NCBI GenBank assembly: GCA_035551935.1
Contig: DASZMJ010000118.1
Location: 1 to 15,015 of the forward strand
From: DASZMJ01 sp035551935
GTDB taxonomy: Bacteria; Planctomycetota; Planctomycetia; Isosphaerales; Isosphaeraceae
DNA length: 15,015 nucleotides
Reading direction: 5' to 3'
Below, in pieces: positions 10,234 through 15,015 of this stretch. Under the pieces are notes generated by a model. That model saw only the letters and a list, made by a program, of their open reading frames with translations. It was not told the origin of the DNA and did not search any database. Position numbers and translations under genes: made by a program. How positions within the stretch are numbered: position 1 is the first letter of the stretch; each line of letters begins with the position of its first letter.

Positions 10234-11244
10234 CTATTGCAGATTAATGAATATAAGAATATTTAGACGTGATCCGTCGGGGGCAACGACGCCAGCGATG
10301 CCCTGCAATGACGTCGGCCGTCGTGGTAGGCGTGTGGGGTCGAGGGTGAGGTCCAGGAAGGTTCGACCATCGGCCTGGCGGATCGACAGCCGGACGCCGT
10401 CGCCCTCGCGGAGGGCGCCGGATCGCGCACCGAGCGCGACGCATCGGGCATCTTGTGAGGCGGGAGCAACGATCTCGACGTGGGCGGACGGCGGCCTGCC
10501 GGTGCGGTCCCAATCCAGAAGGACCTCCGGCGGGGAGGCCCTCAGGTCGCCCGAGACGCGACCCCGGATGGGGATGTCGAGGGGGGGTGTCTTGCCGTCA
10601 CGGAACCGGAAGCGGAAGCGGAGCGAGGCGGTCAGGGGGCCGATGGGTGCGTCGTCCGCCACGCCCAGGACGAGCGCGCCGTCGGGCCGTCGCTCCAAGA
10701 TCCGGACCGTCGGCGGATCGGCGCGGTCGACGATCGCGGCCTCAAGCTTCCCACGGGCGTTGGGCGCCTCGTGGACATGGACCTCGGCGCGGGCCGCGCG
10801 GGTCGCCCCACGGGCGATGGAGCCGAGGTTCGGGATCGGCGGGTCGAGGTCGACAGGGCTGACGACCTCGGCCGCGAGCCGCAGGGTATGGACGTTGCCC
10901 CTCGCTTCATCGGTCTCGACCTCCGCAAACGCCTCGCGGTGCCCGGGTCGCTTCGCCGCCTCCATGATCATCTCGACCTCGTAGCCGCCGGCGATTTCCC
11001 GCGCCCGCACGTCGAGGCAACCGCAGGACGTGATCACTCGGGTGATCCGCACGGGCCAGAGCCCCCCGACCTTCAATGTGAAGCGATGCGAGAGCAACTG
11101 CCCGGGCAGGACCTCGCCGAAGTCGTGCGAATCGCTCTCGGGGACCATGGCCGATCGGCCGCGCGCCAACGTCGTCCAGGCAGCGACCGAGAGGACGGTC
11201 GTGAGGAGGAAGGCCGCTGACAAGAGGCGACGCGATCGGACCAT
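10234..11244 (-). CDS. Secreted DUF1573-domain protein
   Basis: Protein of 336 aa. The signal or anchor sequence is MVRSRRLLSAAFLLTTVLSV, cleavage possible near ARG-RSA. A DUF1573-like Ig-fold module spans about 36-130 (HDFGEVLPGQLLSHRFTLKV, then ITSCGCLDV at 71-79, the family's Cys-Gly-Cys site). A second, more divergent beta-rich part covers 130-336. DUF1573 proteins are exported and abundant in Bacteroidetes and Planctomycetes; their role is unknown. I chose ATG 11244 for its ideal signal n-region; ATG 11274, 10 codons earlier and 6 bases after the upstream stop, is an alternative. The last codons (LNILIFINLQ) use unusual AT-rich codons. It is last in a minus-strand cluster and faces metH tail-to-tail. 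Confidence 0.8.
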   Translation of the reverse strand: MVRSRRLLSAAFLLTTVLSVAAWTTLARGRSAMVPESDSHDFGEVLPGQLLSHRFTLKVGGLWPVRITRVITSCGCLDVRAREIAGGYEVEMIMEAAKRPGHREAFAEVETDEARGNVHTLRLAAEVVSPVDLDPPIPNLGSIARGATRAARAEVHVHEAPNARGKLEAAIVDRADPPTVRILERRPDGALVLGVADDAPIGPLTASLRFRFRFRDGKTPPLDIPIRGRVSGDLRASPPEVLLDWDRTGRPPSAHVEIVAPASQDARCVALGARSGALREGDGVRLSIRQADGRTFLDLTLDPTRLPRRPTSLQGIAGVVAPDGSRLNILIFINLQ

Positions 11245-11280
11245 GGTAGCGTCCCGGTTCGGGCCCGGAGGCATCTCGAC

Positions 11281-12375
11281 TCAAGAGGACGTTCTCGAAC
11301 CCCTGAGCCTCCGGACGATCAGAGTGAGGCCCCCAACGATGAGGAGCGCGGCAGAGAGGGCGAAGATCAGGCTTGTCGCCCCCCGCCAGCCGCCCTCGAC
11401 CTTGCGGGCGATCTCCGCGGGCTCGCGGAGGCGCTGCCCGCGGCGGTAGCCCTCTTGTTTGGCGAGGTCCTGGTAGAGATCGACCTGGGTCTTCGAGAGC
11501 GTGAACTCCCCCGGGTCGATCGGCTCGTTCACCTTGAGGCTGGACGGGTCGAGAGTCGCGACGGTGCGCCCCTTACTCCAGCCCGAGTCCGAGGTCATCT
11601 CGGTCTCGGTCGACACCTTCAAGGGGATGACGATCGGCCCCCTGGCGCCCTCGACGACTCGATGCTCCTCGACCCGATCGATCCACCGGTAGCCCTTGCC
11701 GGTGACCTCCGACTGGATCGGATAGTTGTCGAGCGCCTTGGCGAGAGCGAGACGAACCTCCTTCGCGTCGCCGCGGTCTCCGATCGAGACGACCCAGCAA
11801 TCCAGGCCGCGGACCCGCTCCTCGCCCGCGATCCTCCCGGCCGCGATCAGGGAGGCCCAGTTCCCGCGATCCTTCAAGGCCTGGTAGTCCTGATAGTCGA
11901 GCCGATCGAGGAGGAACGCGAAGGGCATCGTGATGAGCTGGCGGCTCTCGTAGGGGTTCTTGACCTGCCGCTTGACGCTGCTCTTGTTCGTGGAAAGGAT
12001 CGATTGGGTGACGTCGAGACGCTGGAATTCGTCCCCATCGAAGGCGAGAACCTTTTCGACAACGTCAGACCGATTTCTATTTCTATATGTAGTAATATTT
12101 ATCAAATAGCGATCCCCATCCATCGTGAAGGTTTTTTCGGCTTCCACGACAATGGTCGGCCTCGTTGGGCTGCTCGTCGCCCCATCGGTCCTCACAGACT
12201 CCTTATATCTCAGGGTCTCGACACGACGCAATTGATTAATAAGTTTATCAATAACATCACCGACTTTTTGCGGGTCTTGCGCCGGGCGAGCGACGCACGG
12301 GGACAACCCCGTCGCAACAAACGACAGGATCGCGATGGCCAGCAGTCGCCGATAGACTGGTTCGTGAAACGTCAT
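11281..12375 (-). CDS. Exported LolA/RseB-like protein with C-terminal membrane anchor
   Basis: Protein of 364 aa. A signal peptide spans about 1-32 (RRLLAIAILSFVATGLSP, then VARPAQ). A beta-rich domain (38-295) has the order of a LolA/LolB/RseB-type half-barrel: a helix with KVGDVIDKLINQLRRVETLRY, then strands including KTFTMDGDRYLI and KVLAFDGDEFQRLD, and late elements GYRWIDRVEEHRV and IVIPLKVSTETEM. A single TM helix (332-354) followed by RRLRGSR leaves the bulk outside the cytoplasm. Such folds bind lipids or sense envelope state; the assignment is by pattern and moderately uncertain. AAGGTG 7 bases before ATG 12375 supports the start. Two AT-rich codon islands (12073-12108, 12229-12258) are out of character with the surrounding GC-rich sequence. 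It is probably co-transcribed with the DUF1573 gene downstream (6-36 bases). Confidence 0.75.
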   Translation of the reverse strand: MTFHEPVYRRLLAIAILSFVATGLSPCVARPAQDPQKVGDVIDKLINQLRRVETLRYKESVRTDGATSSPTRPTIVVEAEKTFTMDGDRYLINITTYRNRNRSDVVEKVLAFDGDEFQRLDVTQSILSTNKSSVKRQVKNPYESRQLITMPFAFLLDRLDYQDYQALKDRGNWASLIAAGRIAGEERVRGLDCWVVSIGDRGDAKEVRLALAKALDNYPIQSEVTGKGYRWIDRVEEHRVVEGARGPIVIPLKVSTETEMTSDSGWSKGRTVATLDPSSLKVNEPIDPGEFTLSKTQVDLYQDLAKQEGYRRGQRLREPAEIARKVEGGWRGATSLIFALSAALLIVGGLTLIVRRLRGSRTSS

Positions 12376-12404
12376 GAGATCGCACCTTCGGAGAGGTTAG
12401 GATA

Positions 12405-12430
12405 CCCCGCGCGACGAGGGCCGCGCGGGG
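12405..12430 (-). terminator. Perfect 9-bp GC hairpin between the mini-protein gene and the LolA-like gene
   Basis: CCCCGCGCG (12405-12413) and CGCGCGGGG (12422-12430) pair exactly over an 8-base loop. In the direction of transcription it lies 12 bases after the stop of the gene ending at 12442 and 30 bases before the next ATG. There is no T-run downstream, so it may be an RNA-stabilising or attenuating hairpin rather than a full terminator; it could set different levels for the two genes. Confidence 0.5.
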
Positions 12431-12441
12431 GGACGGTTTCA

Positions 12442-12768
12442 TCAGCAGTTCGGGTCGATCTGGGCATACGCCCCACCGCAGCCGAAGCCGGTGTCCTGGC
12501 CCTGGTACTGCTCGTTGCCGCACAGCCCGTTGCCATAGTAGATCTGTGACGAACCGGTGTTCGTGGCGGTCGTCATCGGGTTCGGCGGGGTGGCGTTGAC
12601 GCAGGTGTAGCCCGGCGGCAAATTGCTCGCCGTGTTGCAGGTCGTCTGGTAGACGCATGAGTTCTGGCCGGGGCCTGCTCGCGAGATATCATAGAATCCG
12701 AGGCCGGCCAGCGTGACCCCGAAGAGCACCGCCAGACGGGCCAGGGCATCGACACGACTGCTTCGCAT
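12442..12768 (-). CDS. Secreted six-cysteine mini-protein (copy 1)
   Basis: Protein of 108 aa with signal peptide MRSSRVDALARLAVLFGVTL... and likely cleavage at SRA-GPG (residue 31). The mature part of about 77 aa has six cysteines (C38, C44, C56, C83, C97, C108), so up to three disulfides, and is rich in Asn, Gly, Thr, Gln and Tyr. It ends in the last cysteine. No family recognised. The gene starting at 13261 is a paralogue with the same cysteine positions: both share the motifs PPGxTCxNAxPPN, LCGxxQxQGQxTGxxCGG and AQxDPxxC. Start at ATG 12768 with GGAGGA about 6 bases upstream. A conserved leader and a -10 box precede it. It could be a disulfide-rich surface or secreted effector; this is inference. 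Confidence 0.8.
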   Translation of the reverse strand: MRSSRVDALARLAVLFGVTLAGLGFYDISRAGPGQNSCVYQTTCNTASNLPPGYTCVNATPPNPMTTATNTGSSQIYYGNGLCGNEQYQGQDTGFGCGGAYAQIDPNC

Positions 12769-12838
12769 GGATGGTCCTCCGATCGAAGAGGGACGACGGC
12801 CGACGATGAGCTAACGGAAGCCCACCGTAAACATCATA
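12769..12838 (-). promoter_or_regulatory. Promoter -10 (TATGAT) and conserved leader of mini-protein copy 1
   Basis: A -10 box TATGAT (12833-12838, minus) lies at the outer edge of a leader of about 60 nt (12769-12829) that is closely similar to the leader of copy 2 (13262-13324). Blocks shared include GGATGGTCCT, GATCGAA, GGGACGAC, GCCGACGATGAGC and GCCCA (plus-strand reading). No good -35 box was seen. Conservation ending at the promoter suggests the leader RNA itself matters. Confidence 0.5.
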
Positions 12839-12867
12839 CACACCTGCCAGTGAATCAGATCTGCTTA

Positions 12868-12909
12868 AGCTCCCGGACGATATCGAGGAACCCCCCGGGT
12901 CAGGGAGCT
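12868..12909 (-). terminator. Weak hairpin after mini-protein copy 2
   Basis: AGCTCCC (12868-12874) pairs with GGGAGCT (12903-12909) over a 28-base GC-rich loop, 16 bases downstream of the stop of the gene ending at 12926. There is no T-run. It might separate the two mini-protein genes; low certainty. Confidence 0.25.
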
Positions 12910-12925
12910 CATGATGGGGATCGTC

Positions 12926-13261
12926 TTACGGACAGTTCGTCGGATCGAATTGGGCAGTCGTGCCACCGCAGTCAGACCCGGTGTTTTGCCCTTGGAATTG
13001 CTGGATTCCACAGAGGGTGTTAGCGGCGACGTATTTCTGCTGCGTGCCGTTGTTGGCGGTCGTCACCATCAGGTTGGGAGGGTTCGCGTTGATACACGTG
13101 AAACCCGGCGGCTGCGTGCCTCCGGCGCAGTTCGTGTAGAAGTAACACGTCGGCCCCGGGCCAGGGCCCGCCCGACAGACATCGTAAAGCCCGAGGGCGG
13201 TGAGCGCAGCCCCGGCGAGGATCGCCAGGCGGGCTAGGGCATCGACACGACCGCTTCGCAT
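12926..13261 (-). CDS. Secreted six-cysteine mini-protein (copy 2)
   Basis: Protein of 111 aa, paralogous to the 108-aa gene downstream. The signal peptide MRSGRVDALARLAILAGAAL is nearly identical to that of copy 1, with likely cleavage at CRA-GPG (residue 31; C29 is in the signal). Mature cysteines C39, C45, C56, C84, C98 and C110 align with all six of copy 1, while the residues between them differ much more, with shared blocks PPGFTCINANPPN and LCGIQQFQGQNTG. AAAGGA lies 6 bases upstream of ATG 13261. It has its own leader and -10 box. Unknown family; a tandem duplication with diversifying mature region is visible. Confidence 0.8.
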   Translation of the reverse strand: MRSGRVDALARLAILAGAALTALGLYDVCRAGPGPGPTCYFYTNCAGGTQPPGFTCINANPPNLMVTTANNGTQQKYVAANTLCGIQQFQGQNTGSDCGGTTAQFDPTNCP

Positions 13262-13330
13262 GGATGGTCCTTTGATCGAACCGGGACGACAGCCGACGAT
13301 GAGCCAACCGAAAGCCCATCGAAAATCGTA
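13262..13330 (-). promoter_or_regulatory. Promoter -10 (TACGAT) and conserved leader of mini-protein copy 2
   Basis: TACGAT (13325-13330, minus) sits at almost the same distance from the start codon (64 bases) as TATGAT in copy 1 (65 bases). The leader 13262-13324 matches that of copy 1 with about ten differences and one single-base gap. The same arrangement in both copies supports a real, shared regulatory unit. -35 boxes are not evident, so an alternative sigma factor or activator is possible. Confidence 0.5.
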
Positions 13331-13356
13331 CGCGACCGCCCGCGTTCCAGGGGGCG

Positions 13357-14403
13357 CTAGTCGTTGGGGAACTGAATGATCTCACCCCCGCGGCGCGTCG
13401 AGAGGGCCTGATAGACGCCGGGCCGCGACGGCGGCTGAATCGCATAATATGAGGTCGGGCTGCCGGTGACGCCGACGGGCATCCGGGTCGCCGGGTCGAT
13501 CGGCCAGGAGTCGATCGTGTCCTTGAGGAAGCGGACCGAGCCGTCGGCGAAGGCGAAGTTCGCCCCGCCGGGGTGGAAGCTGCTGGCCGAGGCCACCAGC
13601 GGACCCCCGGGCGGCGCCGTCGAGGGGTCGAACGGCAGGGCACGCCACGGGTTCAGGGGGTGCAACGTCCAGAAGAGCGTGTCGTCGAAGTAGCCGTCGA
13701 ACCACCATGCGTGGACGTCTGCCGCCGCCCCTTCCAGCAACCCATGCGCACGCTCGCCGAGGAGTAGCGTCTGACTGAGCCCGTCGCGGACGCCAGAGAA
13801 CCGGACGGAGCTGTTCGTGTACTCCAGACCGTTGTCCTGCGCCGTCAAGTGGCTTAGCAGTACCGGATCGGTGGTCATGTGATACCAAATCCCCGCACAT
13901 GCTGCGTAACTCGCATAAGTTACCTTGAATTGGCCAGCCGGGATGTCCAGGTAAGGCGTCTCATAGGTCGTCGGCGTCGCGATCGAGCCGTCGCTCGGAC
14001 ACCAGAGCAATCCCAGCCCCACTTCGTGGGCCGTCTGATTGGAATATGTATATATATTCTTTGAAAAATTAACTCCGTCATAGATTGGTCTCTGCTCATA
14101 ATCGGCCAGCAACGCCACGAAGATACTGTGCCCAACCATGCCCTCCGCATCCGGAAACTTGTAGAGCGGGGTACCCATCGGGAGACATCCGATTCGGTCG
14201 TGATAGACCTGGGCCGCCAACGCCAACTGCCGCAGATTGCTCGCGCAACGCAGTCGACGGGCCGCCTCGCGCGCCTCCTGCACAGCCGGCAACAATAGCG
14301 AGACCAGGATGCCCATGATACCTATAACGACCAGCAATTCGATCAGCGTGAAGCCGGCTCGCGCGCCGAGCTCTCCACGTCGTCTCTCGGGCAGTATGAA
14401 CAT
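13357..14403 (-). CDS. DUF1559 prepilin-like protein (H-x9-DG type)
   Basis: Protein of 348 aa. A type II/IV prepilin leader (ERRRGELGARAG17-FTLIELL) has cleavage expected between G17 and F18 and the conserved E22 at position +5. A hydrophobic helix (18-40) and an N-terminal extended helix (VQEAREAARRLRCASNLRQLALA) follow. The remainder is the DUF1559 globular head, with the closing motif H277-x9-D287-G288 in SFHPGGANFAFADGSVRFL. Such pseudopilins are greatly expanded in planctomycetes and are thought to form surface or secretion-related filaments; individual roles are unknown. No Shine-Dalgarno sequence precedes ATG 14403. A TATGAT box 12 bases upstream would give an almost leaderless mRNA. 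An AT-rich codon island lies at 14038-14073. It is second in the minus-strand cluster, 34 bases after the DUF1573-like remnant. Confidence 0.93.
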   Translation of the reverse strand: MFILPERRRGELGARAGFTLIELLVVIGIMGILVSLLLPAVQEAREAARRLRCASNLRQLALAAQVYHDRIGCLPMGTPLYKFPDAEGMVGHSIFVALLADYEQRPIYDGVNFSKNIYTYSNQTAHEVGLGLLWCPSDGSIATPTTYETPYLDIPAGQFKVTYASYAACAGIWYHMTTDPVLLSHLTAQDNGLEYTNSSVRFSGVRDGLSQTLLLGERAHGLLEGAAADVHAWWFDGYFDDTLFWTLHPLNPWRALPFDPSTAPPGGPLVASASSFHPGGANFAFADGSVRFLKDTIDSWPIDPATRMPVGVTGSPTSYYAIQPPSRPGVYQALSTRRGGEIIQFPND

Positions 14404-14414
14404 ATCTAAACTTT

Positions 14415-14420
14415 ATCATA
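14415..14420 (-). promoter_or_regulatory. Possible -10 box for the DUF1559 gene, near-leaderless
   Basis: TATGAT (14415-14420, minus) would place the transcription start about 5 bases before ATG 14403. The same hexamer or a close form precedes both mini-protein genes. The absence of a ribosome-binding site fits a leaderless start. The -35 region is poor (TGGACT, spacer 19). It may keep the gene expressed despite the broken upstream gene. Confidence 0.25.
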
Positions 14421-14437
14421 CGACGACATTTCGCCGA

Positions 14438-14850
14438 TCAGTCCAGCGCGATCGGCCGGAGATCATCATCCCCTCGGGGCCATTCGCGAGGTCGGCCCAC
14501 GACCTCGAGCTCGATGGTCCCTCGGAACACGACGCGGTCATCGACGGCATGACCCGTCAACACCACGCCGAGCGGGCCGCGGAAGTCGGGCTCGACCGTC
14601 GGATCGAAGAGCAACGGAAGAAGCGTCTCGTGGTTCGGCTCGATCCTGAGCGGGAGCCGAGCGACCCGAATGTACGGGCAACTCGCCTCGACCCGAGTCA
14701 CGACCACCGGCTCGGACGCGGGGTTCTTCAGCAACAATTGCGCGCGGGACGCCTCACCCGGCTCTCGACGTCCGAGCTTGAGCGGATCGGGCGTCGAAAT
14801 CAATGGGGCGTGACCCGCCGCCCGCTCCCCTGGACTTCGTTTGCTGATAA
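14438..14850 (-). pseudogene. 5'-truncated DUF1573-like secreted protein gene
   Basis: The recognisable protein text runs from about STPDPLKLGRREPGEASRAQ to the C terminus (RGDDDLRPIALD), around 120-135 aa, including a single Ig-like module with VVVTRVEASCPYIRV and FDPTVEPDFRGPLGVVLTG. The SCPYIRV site sits where DUF1573 proteins carry SCGC. Members normally begin with a signal peptide, but upstream of about 14850 the sequence becomes insertion-element DNA and no signal peptide or good start codon is seen. TTG 14803 could start a 121-aa cytosolic fragment. The open frame continuing to 14977 reads through the element and is not credible coding. I infer loss of the 5' end by insertion; the exact junction is uncertain. 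Confidence 0.6.
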
Positions 14851-14884
14851 GGAGTTGTGGCGGTAGGGGGTGGGAAACGAGGCC

Positions 14885-14937
14885 CCCCTGGGGCAGAACA
14901 TCGGTCTCTACGCATCCGATGAGACCGCACCCAGGGG
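14885..14937 (+). promoter_or_regulatory. Nested hairpin covering the transposase ribosome-binding site
   Basis: CCCCTGGG (14885-14892) pairs exactly with CCCAGGGG (14930-14937), and inside it CGGTCTC (14902-14908) pairs with GAGACCG (14921-14927) around a 12-base loop. The outer right arm contains AGGGG of the likely Shine-Dalgarno sequence AGGGGA, about 7 bases before ATG 14946. Folding would hide it, as known for several insertion sequences that avoid translation from read-through transcripts. Confidence 0.55.
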
Positions 14938-14945
14938 ACCCCGCC

Positions 14946-15015
14946 ATGATCATCACACCCGAGCAGGCCGCCCTCAAGGCCCAACACCAGTTCGATGCCC
15001 TGCGGGACTTCGTGC
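14946..15015 (+). CDS. Probable transposase, N-terminal 23 codons only
   Basis: ATG 14946 with AGGGGA 7 bases upstream opens a frame reading MIITPEQAALKAQHQFDALR and DFV at the window edge. The helical, Gln/Ala-rich start resembles N termini of planctomycete insertion-sequence transposases, but 23 residues cannot fix the family. No catalytic motif is in view. The gene continues beyond base 15015. Confidence 0.5.
   Translation, partial: MIITPEQAALKAQHQFDALRDFV

Larger units (their letters stand above)
14840..15015 (+). mobile_element. Left end of an insertion sequence (partial)
   Basis: From about 14840 the sequence no longer fits the truncated gene. It holds a G-rich terminal segment (GGAGTTGTGGCGGTAGGGGG), a nested hairpin and then a new plus-strand start codon. 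The right end and target duplication lie outside the window, so the family and precise left boundary cannot be fixed. A family with transposases starting like this (possibly ISKra4-type) is only a weak recollection. Confidence 0.55.

Noticed and set aside
12911..13237. Plus-strand open frame of 108 codons opposite mini-protein copy 2
   Set aside because: It is antisense to a gene with signal peptide, ribosome-binding site and a conserved paralogue, and shows no protein features of its own.

Overview
The window looks like a chromosomal segment of a high-GC planctomycete, most likely of the Isosphaeraceae type. The evidence is a DUF1559 prepilin-like protein ending in an H-x9-DG motif, two DUF1573-type secreted proteins, a Val/Tyr/Pro repeat secreted protein, zinc-ribbon plus Pro/Ala-linker membrane proteins, and strong G/C preference at codon third positions. 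No close genome could be compared, so the taxonomic call is an inference.

Layout. (1) 14-3846, minus strand: a secreted repeat protein (2893-3846) is followed 4 bases later by a GT4 glycosyltransferase (1602-2888). Then comes a tandem zinc-ribbon, single-pass membrane protein (14-1408) with its own likely promoter. Both ends of the GT4 gene lie inside dispersed palindromic repeats: a perfect 35-bp inverted repeat at its start (2798-2879), and an imperfect palindrome supplying its last codons and stop (1544-1650). (2) 4134-6124, plus strand: a polytopic GT-C-type membrane glycosyltransferase overlaps a small membrane zinc-ribbon protein by 19 bases. (3) 6201-10029, plus strand: a near-consensus sigma70-type promoter and a complete cobalamin-dependent methionine synthase, metH, with all key residues in place. 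A short G/C3-rich reading frame continues in frame after its stop, to 10209. (4) 10234-14803, minus strand: an envelope or secretion cluster. In transcription order it holds a 5'-truncated DUF1573-like gene, a DUF1559 prepilin-like protein, two paralogous six-cysteine secreted mini-proteins, a LolA/RseB-like protein with a C-terminal membrane anchor, and a DUF1573 protein. (5) 14840-15015: the left end of an insertion element with the first 23 codons of a probable transposase, entering on the plus strand; it appears to have removed the 5' end of the DUF1573-like gene.

How the parts may work together. MetH is a stand-alone housekeeping gene. Segments 1 and 2 look like surface glycan and envelope functions. 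Segment 4 is the most novel part. Nearly every protein is exported or membrane-anchored, and the two cysteine-rich mini-proteins share a conserved promoter -10 element, a conserved 5' leader of about 60 nt, and a near-identical export signal, while their mature parts diverge around six fixed cysteines. That pattern suggests a family of small secreted disulfide-rich proteins co-regulated with a pseudopilin. The cluster also carries short, extremely AT-rich codon islands (down to 5 G/C in 36 bases) that I did not see in metH or the glycosyltransferases.
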